In this document: piece by piece, positions 25,286 to 33,403 of the stretch
How positions within the stretch are numbered: the stretch's first letter is position 1
How the letters are laid out: each line of letters begins with the position of its first letter
Assembly: GCF_027622875.1 (NCBI RefSeq)
Contig: NZ_JAPZVP010000002.1
Coordinates: 1-36,165 of the forward strand
DNA length: 36,165 bases
Direction: 5' to 3'
From: Glycomyces luteolus
GTDB lineage: Bacteria > Actinomycetota > Actinomycetes > Mycobacteriales > Micromonosporaceae
The notes under the pieces: model-generated
The model's input: the letters and a program-made list of their open reading frames with translations, nothing else
Database searches by the model: none
Told to the model about the DNA's origin: nothing
Program-made: the position numbers and the translations under genes

Positions 25286-26758
25286 ATGCCAACTCGCATC
25301 CGCCGACGCCTCTCGGGCCTGGCCGCCGCCGCGGCGCTCGCCCTGACCGCCGTCTTCTTCGCCGCACCGCCCGCACAGGCCGCCATCGACACGAACGCCT
25401 GGTACGCCATCGCCTCGCGCCACTCCGGGCTCGTCCTCGACATCGCGAACGCCTCGACGCAGCCCGGCGCGGCGTTGATCCAGAACACCGCCAGCGGCGG
25501 CACCAGCCAGCAGTTCCGGTTCATCGACGCCGGCGACGGCTACTACCGCATCCAGGTCCGGCACTCCGGCCACGTCCTCGACGTCTCCGGACGGAATGCC
25601 GCCAACGGCGCCGACATCGTCCAGTGGAACGACCTCAACGGCACGAACCAGCAATGGCGGCTCACCGAGAACGCCGAGGGCTACCACTCCATCGTCAACC
25701 GCTTCTCGGGCAAGGCACTCGACGTATGGGAACGCTCGACCGCCCCGGGCGCGCGGATCTCCCAGTACACCCCGAACGGCGGGACCAACCAGCAGTGGCG
25801 CCTGACTCCCGCCGAAACTCCCGGCGACGACGAACCCTACGGCTACCTCTTCGCCTACATGCTCGGCGAGGGCACCGCCAACGGCGAACAGGTGTATTTC
25901 GCCCTGAGCCGGGGCGACGACCCGCTCGCCTACGACGCGCTCAACGGCGGCCGACCCGTCGCGACCTCCACCGTGGGCGAACGAGGCGCCCGCGACCCGT
26001 TCATCGTGCAGCACCCGGGCACCGGCCGGTACTACATGGTCGCCACCGACCTGAAGATCTACGGCAACGGCGACTGGGACCGCGCGCAACGGTACGGCAG
26101 CCGCTCCCTCGTCGTGTGGGAGTCGAGCGACCTGGTCACCTGGACCGCCTCGCGACTGGCACTGGTCTCGCCGCCCTCGGCGGGCAACACCTGGGCCCCC
26201 GAGGCGTACTGGGACCCGACCCGGAACGCCTTCGTCGTCTACTGGGCCTCGAAGCTGTACGCCAACGCGGACCACTCGGGCAGCTCGTACCACCGGATGA
26301 TGTACGCGACCACTACCGATTTCCGCACCTTCAGCACCCCGCAGGTATGGGTCGACAAGGGCTACTCCACGATCGACTCCACGGTGGCCCAGTACAACGG
26401 CACGTACTACCGCTACACCAAGGACGAGCGCAGCGGCACCACCTGCGGCAAGTTCATCCTCTCCGAGACCTCGACCGCCCTGGCGAGCACCGGCTGGGCC
26501 TTTCAGCGAGACTGCATCGGCAAGGGCACCCTCAGCCAGGGCGAAGGCCCGCTCGTGTTCAAGTCGAACACCGAGAACAAGTGGTACATGTACATCGACG
26601 AGTACGGCGGGCGCGGCTACATCCCGTTCGAGACGACGAACCTCGCCGGGGGCCAGTGGACGCCCTCCTCGAACTACAGCCTGCCGGGGCGACCGCGCCA
26701 CGGCATGGTCCTGCCGCTGACCGCGGCGCAGTACACGGCCTTGCAGAACGCCTATTAG
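25286..26758 (+). CDS. secreted ricin-lectin/GH43 glycosidase
   Basis: The 490-residue protein has a signal peptide ending AQA (1-32). A ricin B-type carbohydrate-binding domain follows (about 36-174, repeats ending QQFRF, QQWRL and QQWRL), then a five-bladed GH43 domain (about 183-490). The inverting triad is complete: base D237 in ARDPFIV, pKa-tuning D364 in TIDST and acid E420 in QGEGPLVF. GH43 covers arabinofuranosidases, xylosidases and galactosidases. The context favours arabinose or galactose side chains, but specificity cannot be read from the sequence. The start at ATG 25286 has GGGAG upstream. The lectin domain parallels that of the BNR_4 protein at 14065. Confidence 0.9.
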   Translation: MPTRIRRRLSGLAAAAALALTAVFFAAPPAQAAIDTNAWYAIASRHSGLVLDIANASTQPGAALIQNTASGGTSQQFRFIDAGDGYYRIQVRHSGHVLDVSGRNAANGADIVQWNDLNGTNQQWRLTENAEGYHSIVNRFSGKALDVWERSTAPGARISQYTPNGGTNQQWRLTPAETPGDDEPYGYLFAYMLGEGTANGEQVYFALSRGDDPLAYDALNGGRPVATSTVGERGARDPFIVQHPGTGRYYMVATDLKIYGNGDWDRAQRYGSRSLVVWESSDLVTWTASRLALVSPPSAGNTWAPEAYWDPTRNAFVVYWASKLYANADHSGSSYHRMMYATTTDFRTFSTPQVWVDKGYSTIDSTVAQYNGTYYRYTKDERSGTTCGKFILSETSTALASTGWAFQRDCIGKGTLSQGEGPLVFKSNTENKWYMYIDEYGGRGYIPFETTNLAGGQWTPSSNYSLPGRPRHGMVLPLTAAQYTALQNAY

Positions 26759-26775
26759 GACGATCCACGCGCGCT

Positions 26776-26814
26776 AAAGCAGGGCGGGCTCCGAAATCGG
26801 ACCCGCCCCGCTTT
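26776..26814 (+). terminator. terminator after the GH43 gene
   Basis: AAAGC-A-GGGCGGG (from 26776) pairs with CCCGCCC-C-GCTTT (to 26814), with CCGA/TCGG extending the stem toward the loop. It lies 17 bases after the stop. The remaining gap to 27063 holds nothing I recognise. Confidence 0.75.
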
Positions 26815-27063
26815 CGCGCCGGCGTGCGGTTCGGACCGCTTGGCGGGTGAAGCGCTGGTTGGGCTGGTCAAGCGCTGTTCTCGTTCCCCCATGGTCTTGT
26901 CGCGTTCGGCTATCTTGCCGGGGTCGCGGATCGGCGCTTTGCACCGATTGCGTTGCTCTGCAGGCCTTCCGGGGCCGGGTTTCGAGGGTTTCGGCGCTCT
27001 GGTGGGTCGGGGCAGCCTCGAGTGGAGGTTCGCAGGCAGGGGAAGCACCGAGCCGCCACCTGC

Positions 27064-28236
27064 TCAGTCGGAGTCGGGCGGGATGCGGATGATGAGGATC
27101 GTGAGGTCGTCGGTGCGTCTGTAGCCGCCGTCGAAGAAGCTCGCTCTGAGGTTCCTGCGCAGTTGCTCCGGGTCGCGCACGCCGGACACGATGTTGGCGT
27201 CCAGCAGCGGGATCAGCGGGTAGTGATGCCCGGCCGAATCGCGGGCGTCGACCAAACCGTCCGTATAGGCGATGATGAGGTCGTCCGGCATCAGCTCCGC
27301 CTCGTGGACCTCGGCGTCATGGAGCCCGAAGTCGGCCAGGCCCAGCGGCGGCATGGGCGGGATCGACAGCGGCTCGGCCCGCTTGCGCACGAGCAGCAGG
27401 GCAGGATGTCCGAAGAGGATGAATCGTAGGACGCCTTGGCCGGGCGGGATTTCGATGAGAACGGCAGTAGCGAAGGTCTGTCCCCATTCATCGCGTGCTC
27501 GGTTGTCGATGCGGACGCGGCGCTCCATGCGGGCGGCCAGTCCGAGCAGGTCCGGTTCGTCGAGTGCCCGCTCGCGGAAAGTGCCCAGGAGCGCCTCGGT
27601 GAGCTGGAGGGTGGTGAGGTCATGGCCCTGGACGTCGCCGACGACCGCCCGGATTCCGAATTCGGTCTCTAGGACGTCGTAGAAGTCGCCGCCGACCAGG
27701 CTCGGGCTCCCCTCAGCGGTGTTGTAGCCGGAGGCGACCGACAGGCCGCCGATCCGTGCAGGCAGGCGCCGCAGGATGGCGCCTTGGGCGGTCTCCGCCA
27801 CCAGCGTCATGTCCAGCAACCGTGAGATGACCCGGTTGCGGATCCACGCGAGGCAGGTGCATAGCAGGCTCATGATCGCGATCGGAGCCACGTGGCTCCA
27901 TTCGCTCGCGGGGAAGGGGAGGAGCCCCAGCGTTCCAGTCCCGGCGCTGACCAGTGCGACCGTGACCACGGTGGCTGCCCCGGTGGCGATCGGTCCGTTG
28001 ACCAGCGCGGTCATGGCCGGAAGCAGGACGATGGCGACGTCGGCGTAGGGCACCATCGGGGGGCTGAAGAACGCCACCGTCATGGTCACGGCCAGCAGAC
28101 TGAGCGGGAGCAACCTCAGCCACAGCACCGAGACGGGCTGTCCGCTGGTGACGCGGTCCCACGGGCCCTCAGGCAGGGGGTAGGGCCTGATGTGCCCCTG
28201 GGTGGGGCCGCCGGGGCCCCTTGCCCTCCATTTCAC
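27064..28236 (-). CDS. membrane-anchored SpoIIE/RsbU-type PP2C serine phosphatase
   Basis: Proteins of this type dephosphorylate anti-sigma-factor antagonists and so switch on alternative sigma factors. The 390-residue protein has several N-terminal membrane segments (about 38-57, 63-83, 85-100 and 116-133). A PP2C-SpoIIE domain follows, with metal-binding motifs GGDFYDV (182-188), VVGDVQGHD (198-206), IIAYTDGLVDAR and the final RTDDLTILII. The start is placed at GTG 28236, where TACGCT lies six bases upstream as in leaderless genes. The longer frame from TTG 28368 adds 44 Arg-rich residues with poor codon bias but would overlap the upstream stop. It follows the membrane-protein and GH15 genes on the same strand. 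Confidence 0.85.
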   Translation of the reverse strand: MKWRARGPGGPTQGHIRPYPLPEGPWDRVTSGQPVSVLWLRLLPLSLLAVTMTVAFFSPPMVPYADVAIVLLPAMTALVNGPIATGAATVVTVALVSAGTGTLGLLPFPASEWSHVAPIAIMSLLCTCLAWIRNRVISRLLDMTLVAETAQGAILRRLPARIGGLSVASGYNTAEGSPSLVGGDFYDVLETEFGIRAVVGDVQGHDLTTLQLTEALLGTFRERALDEPDLLGLAARMERRVRIDNRARDEWGQTFATAVLIEIPPGQGVLRFILFGHPALLLVRKRAEPLSIPPMPPLGLADFGLHDAEVHEAELMPDDLIIAYTDGLVDARDSAGHHYPLIPLLDANIVSGVRDPEQLRRNLRASFFDGGYRRTDDLTILIIRIPPDSD

Positions 28237-28364
28237 GGAGCGAGCGTATGCACGTCGTCGGCGACCCAGACCCCGATCGGGAAAGTGCGGTGAAGGTGCC
28301 CCTCGCCGAGGCTTGGGGCTCCGGTGCCCGGCCGCGGCCGACACCGGCGCGGTGCTTGCCGGCG

Positions 28365-28847
28365 TCAACCGCCGAGTGAGGAGAGTCCGCCCACGATCGA
28401 GCCGTAGGCCACGTGCGACGCGATCGCGACCACTGGCGTCTGCACCCCGTAGTTCCTGAGCATGAAGCCGGGTGGCTCCAAAAGGGGCGCATCGCCCGCG
28501 CCGGTCATCGCAGACCCCATCCGCGGATGCACGAGCGGCAGCAGCACGTTGACGAGCGCGGTTCCCGCGAACACACCGTGCAAGAGGCCGAACGCAGCGC
28601 CGAGCCCCCAGCCGGCGGACCCGATCGCGGTGAAGACCGCGTAGTAGCCGAGTGCGAAGACAAGTCCGAAGCAGAAGTGGAGGAGGTAGCCGCCCGCCTT
28701 CGCGCGGGCGCGGTTGCCGCTCAGCGCCGTGCCGAGCAGGAAGGGCAGGTCCATCCTGGTGAGTTTCAGCTCGTTCGCGGCCCGCATCAGGCTCGTGAGC
28801 ACGAGCGTCCCGATCAGACCGCCGGCCAAGGCGCCGCCGATGGTCAT
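28365..28847 (-). CDS. uncharacterised small membrane protein, about 160 aa
   Basis: I do not recognise the family. There are about four hydrophobic segments (about 4-20, 53-72, 78-104 and 140-155), with a short polar loop containing HPRMGSAMTGAGDAP between the last two. There is no signal peptide cleavage site. Its ATG at 28847 overlaps the GH15 stop codon by four bases (ATGA), so the two are translationally coupled. A role linked to the GH15 enzyme or the phosphatase downstream is possible but unproven. Confidence 0.8.
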   Translation of the reverse strand: MTIGGALAGGLIGTLVLTSLMRAANELKLTRMDLPFLLGTALSGNRARAKAGGYLLHFCFGLVFALGYYAVFTAIGSAGWGLGAAFGLLHGVFAGTALVNVLLPLVHPRMGSAMTGAGDAPLLEPPGFMLRNYGVQTPVVAIASHVAYGSIVGGLSSLGG

Positions 28848-30640
28848 GGACTCGCCTCCGCGACGGCCGCCGCGGCGCTGATCAGCGCCAGGTGGGAGAG
28901 TCCCTGCGGCAGGTTTCCCAGGAACTCGCCGGTCGGACCGATCTCCTCGCTGTAGAGACCGACGTCGTTGGCCAGGCCGATCAGCTCGTCCATCCGATCA
29001 GCGGCCTCGTCGACCCGTCCGATGCGGGCGAGTGCCTCGACGAGCCAGAACGAGCAGGCCAGGAACGCTCCCTCAGCGCCGGGCACGCCGTCTTCGCCGG
29101 TGTAGCGGCGAACGAGGACCCCGTCGGCGAGCTCGGTCGCGATCGCCTCGACCGTCGACTTCAGCCGCGTCGCGTCGCCACCGTAGCCGTGCAGGAGGCC
29201 GAGCAGCACGCCGGCGTCCAGTTCCTCGCCGTTCGCGTAGCGAACGTAGGACCGCCGCCGCTCGGAGAAGCACTGCGAACCTACGAACCGGCGAATCGCC
29301 GCCGCTTCCCGAGACCAGCGGTCGAGATGCCGCCGCGGCAGGGAGCCTCGCTCGGCGAGCTGCGACGCCTTGTCCAGTGCCACTGCGCACATCATCTTGG
29401 ACTGCGTGAACTGGCGGGGTTCGCTCCGCACCTCCCAGATGCCCGCATCGGCGGTGCGCCAGTTCGCGGCCGCGAAATCCGCGAACTCGCCGAGTCGGCG
29501 ACCCACGTCCGGATCGATCGTGTTCCCCGCCTCGGCGTAGAGCCAGGCCGTTCGCATCAGCTCGCCGTACGTGTCCAACTGCAGCTGGTCGGCGGCGGCG
29601 TTGCCGATCCTGACGGGGTGTGAACCGCGGTAGCCGCGGAGGGGCAGTTCCCGCTCCGTCGCAGGGCGCCGACCGCCGAACGTGTACATCACCCGCAGCC
29701 TCGGGGCGTCCAGTTGCGTCGTGTGCATGAGCCACCAGAAGTACGCCCGCGCCTCAGCGGGGCAGCCCAGGCGGAGCAGCGCCTCCAGAGTGAAGGCGCT
29801 GTCGCGGATCCAGGAATAGCGGTAGTCCCAGTTTCGCTCGCCGCCGACAGTCTCCGGCAGCGATGTGGTCGCGGCCGCCGCGACCGCACCCGAAGGGGCG
29901 AAGACCAGCAGTTTCAGCGCGAGAGCGCTTCGGAGGACCGCCTCTCGCCAGGGCCCGTCGTACGTCCGCCCGTCGGTCCAGCGCCGCCAGATCTCACCGG
30001 TGCGCTCGAAGCGCGCATCGAGCTCTCGCCGACTTGGGAACACCAGCGGTTCCTGGTGGGCCATCGAGAGCACCAGCAGGTGCGAGGAGCCTTGAGCGGT
30101 CGCGAAGGCGCCCGACCATCCTTCCGCCGACGCGCCGGCGTCGAAGGCGATCATCCCGACCGCCTCAGTACCGGCGCTCGCCACCGGTAGTCCGTACCGG
30201 CTTCCGAACCGCGTTTGCGCGCTGCCGTAGCCGAAGCGCGGTTCGACCCGCCAGCGGAACCGCACCGTCCCGTCCAGGCCTTCGATGCGCCGCTGGAGTT
30301 CGCGGAACGGTTCGAGTCCCTCCCCGGGCAGCGTCAGCGCATCGCTGACCTGCGCACTGCCCGACGCAGTGTGAAAGGTGGTTTCGAGGACGTTCGTGCG
30401 TGGCAGATAGCGGCGTTCGACTCGGTACGAGGTGGCGGGTTCGAGCACGAACCGGCCACCGCGCTCGCCGTCGAGAACAGCGGCGAACACCGTCGGCGAA
30501 TCGAGGTCGGGTGTGGGCAGCCAGTCGATCGATCCGTCCCGGGCCACCAGGGCGACGGTTCGCCCGTCGCCGATCGCCGCGTAGTCGCGAAGGGGCGCGT
30601 AGCCATCGATGCGACCTGCAGACGAATCCGATCGCCGCAT
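28844..30640 (-). CDS. GH15 family glycoside hydrolase (glucoamylase/trehalase type)
   Basis: GH15 enzymes are inverting alpha-glucosidic hydrolases; actinobacterial cytoplasmic members include trehalases. The 598-residue protein has the N-terminal beta-sandwich (IGDGRTVALVARDGSIDWLP, about 23-42) and the (alpha/alpha)6 barrel. The signature GGERNWDYRYSWIRD is at 266-280, the likely general acid is E403 in IWEVR, and the likely base is E523 in GAEGAFLACSFW. No signal peptide is present, so it acts in the cytoplasm. Trehalose or maltodextrin is the probable substrate. The start at ATG 30640 has GAGGAGG seven bases upstream. It is the first gene of a set with the membrane protein and the phosphatase. 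Confidence 0.92.
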   Translation of the reverse strand: MRRSDSSAGRIDGYAPLRDYAAIGDGRTVALVARDGSIDWLPTPDLDSPTVFAAVLDGERGGRFVLEPATSYRVERRYLPRTNVLETTFHTASGSAQVSDALTLPGEGLEPFRELQRRIEGLDGTVRFRWRVEPRFGYGSAQTRFGSRYGLPVASAGTEAVGMIAFDAGASAEGWSGAFATAQGSSHLLVLSMAHQEPLVFPSRRELDARFERTGEIWRRWTDGRTYDGPWREAVLRSALALKLLVFAPSGAVAAAATTSLPETVGGERNWDYRYSWIRDSAFTLEALLRLGCPAEARAYFWWLMHTTQLDAPRLRVMYTFGGRRPATERELPLRGYRGSHPVRIGNAAADQLQLDTYGELMRTAWLYAEAGNTIDPDVGRRLGEFADFAAANWRTADAGIWEVRSEPRQFTQSKMMCAVALDKASQLAERGSLPRRHLDRWSREAAAIRRFVGSQCFSERRRSYVRYANGEELDAGVLLGLLHGYGGDATRLKSTVEAIATELADGVLVRRYTGEDGVPGAEGAFLACSFWLVEALARIGRVDEAADRMDELIGLANDVGLYSEEIGPTGEFLGNLPQGLSHLALISAAAAVAEASP

Positions 30641-30774
30641 ATGGGCCCCTCCTCAGCGAGGTCGAGCCGCCTCCGGCGGGCCGGCGCCCACCGAGCGGGG
30701 ACTGATAGTCAGCGGGGATTCCCCGTCTGCCCCGCCGACAATCCTGGAGCAGTCCAGCGCCTCTGCGCGCCCGG

Positions 30775-31347
30775 TCAGAAACCGGCGAGCGAGAGGAATT
30801 CCTGGCGGGAACGCGGGTCGGTGCGGAGACGGCCCAGCAGCGTCGAGGTCACCGTGCTGGATCCGTTCGCGAGAGCGCCGCGCAGCGTCATGCACGAGTG
30901 CTCGGCCTTGACCACCACGCCGACGGCGCGGGCGCCGAGCTGCTCCTGAAGCCAGTCGGCGGTCTGCTTGGTCAGCCGCTCCTGCGTCTGCGGGCGGCAG
31001 GCGAAGTGCTCGACGACTCGGGCGAGCTTGGAGAGGCCGAGCACCCGTTCGCCCGGCAGGTAGCCGACGCATGCGTGGCCGGTGAACGGCAGCAGGTGGT
31101 GCTCGCAGATCGATCGGAACGGAATGTCCCTGGCCAGGACGAGTTCGTCGTAGCGCTCGTCGTTGGGGAACGTCGTGAGATCGAACGGGCGGGGAGTGAG
31201 CATCTCCGCCCACGCCCGGGCCATCCGCCCGGGCGTGTCCCGCAGGTGCTCGGAGTCCGCCTCCACGCCCAGCGCCTTGAGGAAGGCCCCTGCGGCGGCC
31301 TCCGCCGCGATCATGTCGGGCTCGCCGGCAGTGTCTTCGACGCGCAT
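30775..31347 (-). CDS. folE: second GTP cyclohydrolase I
   Basis: This is a 190-residue paralogue of the enzyme at 1776, about 20 residues shorter at the N-terminus. The zinc ligands are kept: C81 and H84 in ICEHHLLPF, and C152 in EHSCMTLRG. The pocket stretch GLSKLARVVEHFACRPQTQER is also present, so it is probably active. It starts at ATG 31347, only five bases after the DoxX-like gene stop, and must be cotranscribed with it. The link to a divergent cysteine-rich regulator suggests conditional expression, perhaps for a special pterin or under metal or redox stress. Longer upstream frames are antisense-like and were rejected. Confidence 0.9.
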   Translation of the reverse strand: MRVEDTAGEPDMIAAEAAAGAFLKALGVEADSEHLRDTPGRMARAWAEMLTPRPFDLTTFPNDERYDELVLARDIPFRSICEHHLLPFTGHACVGYLPGERVLGLSKLARVVEHFACRPQTQERLTKQTADWLQEQLGARAVGVVVKAEHSCMTLRGALANGSSTVTSTLLGRLRTDPRSRQEFLSLAGF

Positions 31348-31352
31348 GGCCG

Positions 31353-31820
31353 TCACCGGGCTCGGACCGTGTCGGTGCCGGAGTCGGCATGGCGGTGCGG
31401 GCGGTCGTAGACGGCGGCGAGCCGGGCGAGTGCCAGCGCCGCGATGAGCAGGCCGAAGTCGCGCAGCGCCACGTCGTAGAACCCGGAGTAGGTGAGCAGG
31501 TTGACGATGATGCCGGTGAGCCACAAGGCGACGACGTATGCGGCGTAGCGGGGTTTCACGGCCACGGCGAGACCGGCGAGGATCTCGATGACGCCGACGG
31601 CGTACATGGCGGTCTGGGCCGAGAACGGCGACAGCTCCACGATCCACGGTGCCAGGTAGTCGGGCCAGTCGGTGAGCGCGTTGGTGAATTTGTCCAGCCC
31701 CATCAGCAGGGGGAGGACCACGAACCCGACGTGCAGGATTCGGTAGGCGCCGTAGGCCGGATCGCGGAGGCTTCGAGCCGCCGGGCGGCCTGTTGCGGCA
31801 CGTGCTGAGGTCGTCGACAT
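31353..31820 (-). CDS. DoxX-like four-helix membrane protein
   Basis: This 155-residue protein has four transmembrane helices (about 30-45, 67-87, 95-113 and 118-136) and the DoxX-type stretch LMGLDKFTNALTDWPDYLAPW. DoxX/MauE-type proteins are linked to respiratory or redox functions, but the exact role is unknown. ATG 31820 has a strong ribosome binding site (AAAGGAG, 31839-31833 region). It is the first gene of a two-gene unit with folE and divergent from the regulator at 31915. An A+T-rich palindrome overlaps its leader. Confidence 0.82.
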   Translation of the reverse strand: MSTTSARAATGRPAARSLRDPAYGAYRILHVGFVVLPLLMGLDKFTNALTDWPDYLAPWIVELSPFSAQTAMYAVGVIEILAGLAVAVKPRYAAYVVALWLTGIIVNLLTYSGFYDVALRDFGLLIAALALARLAAVYDRPHRHADSGTDTVRAR

Positions 31821-31834
31821 TGATTCGCTCCTTT

Positions 31835-31860
31835 CTAAAAATAATGCTGACTAGTTTTAG
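31835..31860. promoter_or_regulatory. 26-bp A+T-rich imperfect palindrome, likely operator
   Basis: CTAAAA (31835-31840) and TTTTAG (31855-31860) are the ends of a longer symmetrical site with inner TA pairs matching as well (CTAAAA-N-TA ... TA-N-TTTTAG). In DNA of about 70% GC this is conspicuous. It lies between the DoxX-like gene and the regulator, over the leader of the former. TTGACA on the minus strand (31887-31882) may be the -35 for that gene. The regulator at 31915 is the obvious candidate to bind it. Confidence 0.6.
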
Positions 31861-31914
31861 TGTGCGCGGTCGACGGATATTTGTCAAGATTCGTTGGTGG
31901 TAGAATCTCTTCGT

Positions 31915-32577
31915 ATGGACGAGGCTTGGGTCCCCGAGGCAACGCGGGACCTCGACGCGCTATCGAACCCGGTCCGGCGCCGGGTGTACGACTACGTCGT
32001 AGGCCAGAGCGCCCCGGTGCGGCGCGATCAAGTGGCCGAAGCGGTGCAGATCAGCCGCACGCTGGCGGCGTATCACCTCGACCGACTCGCCGAGGCGGAC
32101 CTGCTCACCACCGGCTACGCCCGCCCGGAAGGGCGGGGCGGGCCCGGAGCGGGGCGGCCCGCCAAGCAATACGCTCCAGCGCGGGACGAAGTGTCCGTGA
32201 CGATCCCGCCGCGCGATTACGGTCTGTTCGCCGAGATCCTCGTCGACGCCGTCGCGGGCGCGGACTCCGACGCGCTGCGAACCGCGTTGATCACCGCTGC
32301 TGAACGGCGCGGGCGAGCGGTCGACGGACAAGACCCCGACCTTTTGACGACGCTCACCGGCTGCGGCTACGAGCCCCGCACCACCGAGCGCGACGACATC
32401 GAGCTGAGCAACTGCCCGTTCCACCGGATCGCGCAGCAGGAGACCGAACTGGTCTGCGGCATGAACCGGGCGTTCCTGCGCGGCGTGCTCGCCGCATGCG
32501 ACGCCGAACCCGACCGAGTCGAACTCGCGCCGGCGCCGGGCCGCTGCTGCGTCGTCATCCATCCCGACCAGACTTGA
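31915..32577 (+). CDS. ArsR/SufR-like regulator with C-terminal cysteine cluster
   Basis: This 220-residue protein has an N-terminal winged helix (about 12-85; SNPVRRRVYDYV, SRTLAAYHLDRLAEADLL). The C-terminal domain carries C150, NCPFH (C167, H170), C181 and CC (211-212). This matches the COG2345-type regulators to which the iron-sulphur repressor SufR belongs, so metal or Fe-S sensing is likely but unproven. The start is ATG 31915. TAGAAT lies eight bases before it and no ribosome binding site is present, so the mRNA is probably leaderless; the GTG at 31894 is therefore rejected. It is divergent from the doxX-like/folE unit, whose leader carries a palindrome. Confidence 0.87.
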   Translation: MDEAWVPEATRDLDALSNPVRRRVYDYVVGQSAPVRRDQVAEAVQISRTLAAYHLDRLAEADLLTTGYARPEGRGGPGAGRPAKQYAPARDEVSVTIPPRDYGLFAEILVDAVAGADSDALRTALITAAERRGRAVDGQDPDLLTTLTGCGYEPRTTERDDIELSNCPFHRIAQQETELVCGMNRAFLRGVLAACDAEPDRVELAPAPGRCCVVIHPDQT

Positions 32578-32584
32578 TGCCTAC

Positions 32585-32854
32585 GTGCGCCGGCCGGCCC
32601 GCCGCCGGGGGCATCAGTGCCCCGCAGGTCGGCAGCTCACCAGGGGACGGGTCCTGCGCGATGCGGAGGGGCTGCGCACGAAGCTGATCGTCGGGGAGCT
32701 CTCCCCCGCGGAGGTCGACCTCGTCACCGCGCTCGTCCACAGTGGCGTATCAGTCGACCCGCGGGACGTCCCGACGCTGCGGTGGCTGCTCGAAAGCGCC
32801 GCTCTGGCGCCGGACACTCCTGCCGACCTCGCCGATCGCCTGGTGGTGCGTTAG
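32585..32854 (+). CDS. possible small protein, 89 aa
   Basis: The last 60 residues (LRTKLIVGELSPAEVDLV..., PTLRWLLESAALAPDTPADLADRLVVR) have the balanced composition and GC3 of a real protein. The first 28 are Arg/Pro-rich and doubtful. GTG 32585 is the only start in frame and has no clear ribosome binding site. It begins eight bases after the regulator stop. I do not recognise it; it could be the tail of a decayed gene. Confidence 0.4.
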   Translation: MRRPARRRGHQCPAGRQLTRGRVLRDAEGLRTKLIVGELSPAEVDLVTALVHSGVSVDPRDVPTLRWLLESAALAPDTPADLADRLVVR

Positions 32855-33180
32855 CCGTTTCCGGTCCTGCGCAAGGACGGTGCGGGTGTTCCGGTAGCAG
32901 TTGTCGCCGGACGGGGAGTGAGGCGGTCGAATGGTGTTGATCTGCGACGCAACGGATGTGACCTGCGGCATGATCGGCACCCTGGTGTTCACGGGACTTG
33001 TCCGAGGGTTTCCTGAGGCGTAATGAGCCGGTGACACGGGCCGGTCAGGCTAGTACCCGAGGCCCCGGAACCGACCGCGGCGCCGGGGGATCCGACTCCG
33101 GCCTTCCCACACGCGGGGCGGGCCTCACCGCCGCACCGGCGCGGCACGCATCTCGCATCACCGCCCGGAAGGAAATACCG
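32855..33180. other. 326-bp gap without a recognisable gene
   Basis: No frame here has good codon statistics. GTGACA (about 33031) followed by TAGTAC (about 33051) might be a weak promoter for the small gene at 33181. The 3' part contains its ribosome binding site. Confidence 0.5.
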
Positions 33181-33396
33181 ATGGACGCTTACGCACTCTT
33201 GGCAATCCAGATGTTCTCGACCGAAGCCCAGTCGGCACTGCCCGACGCGCCCGTCGTCGCCGACCGTCCCACGCTCTTCGATCGGATCGCCGGCGGCGTC
33301 ACCGCTGCAAAGCACGGCTACATCGCCCGCGAACTGCGGGTTCGCGGCGGATCCGCCGTGTTCCCGAAGCGGGCCGACGTCCGCCGGGCCGCCTGA
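33181..33396 (+). CDS. small uncharacterised protein, 71 aa
   Basis: ATG 33181 is preceded by a clear ribosome binding site (GGAAGGAAATACCG). The protein (MDAYALLAIQMFSTEAQ...) has an amphipathic first half, PTLFDRIAGGVTAAKHGYIARELRVRGG in the middle and a basic end. There is no signal peptide or transmembrane helix. I do not recognise the family. A very stable long hairpin begins eight bases after the stop, which supports a discrete single-gene transcript. Confidence 0.7.
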   Translation: MDAYALLAIQMFSTEAQSALPDAPVVADRPTLFDRIAGGVTAAKHGYIARELRVRGGSAVFPKRADVRRAA

Positions 33397-33403
33397 GACA
33401 CGT

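Noticed and set aside
28237..28368. 44-residue N-terminal extension of the phosphatase from TTG 28368
   Set aside because: It has low GC3 and Arg-rich composition, and a better leaderless-type start exists at GTG 28236.
31348..31887. N-terminal extension of the second folE frame up to 31887
   Set aside because: It runs antisense-like through the DoxX-like gene in another frame and is Arg/Pro-rich. The family start is at 31347.
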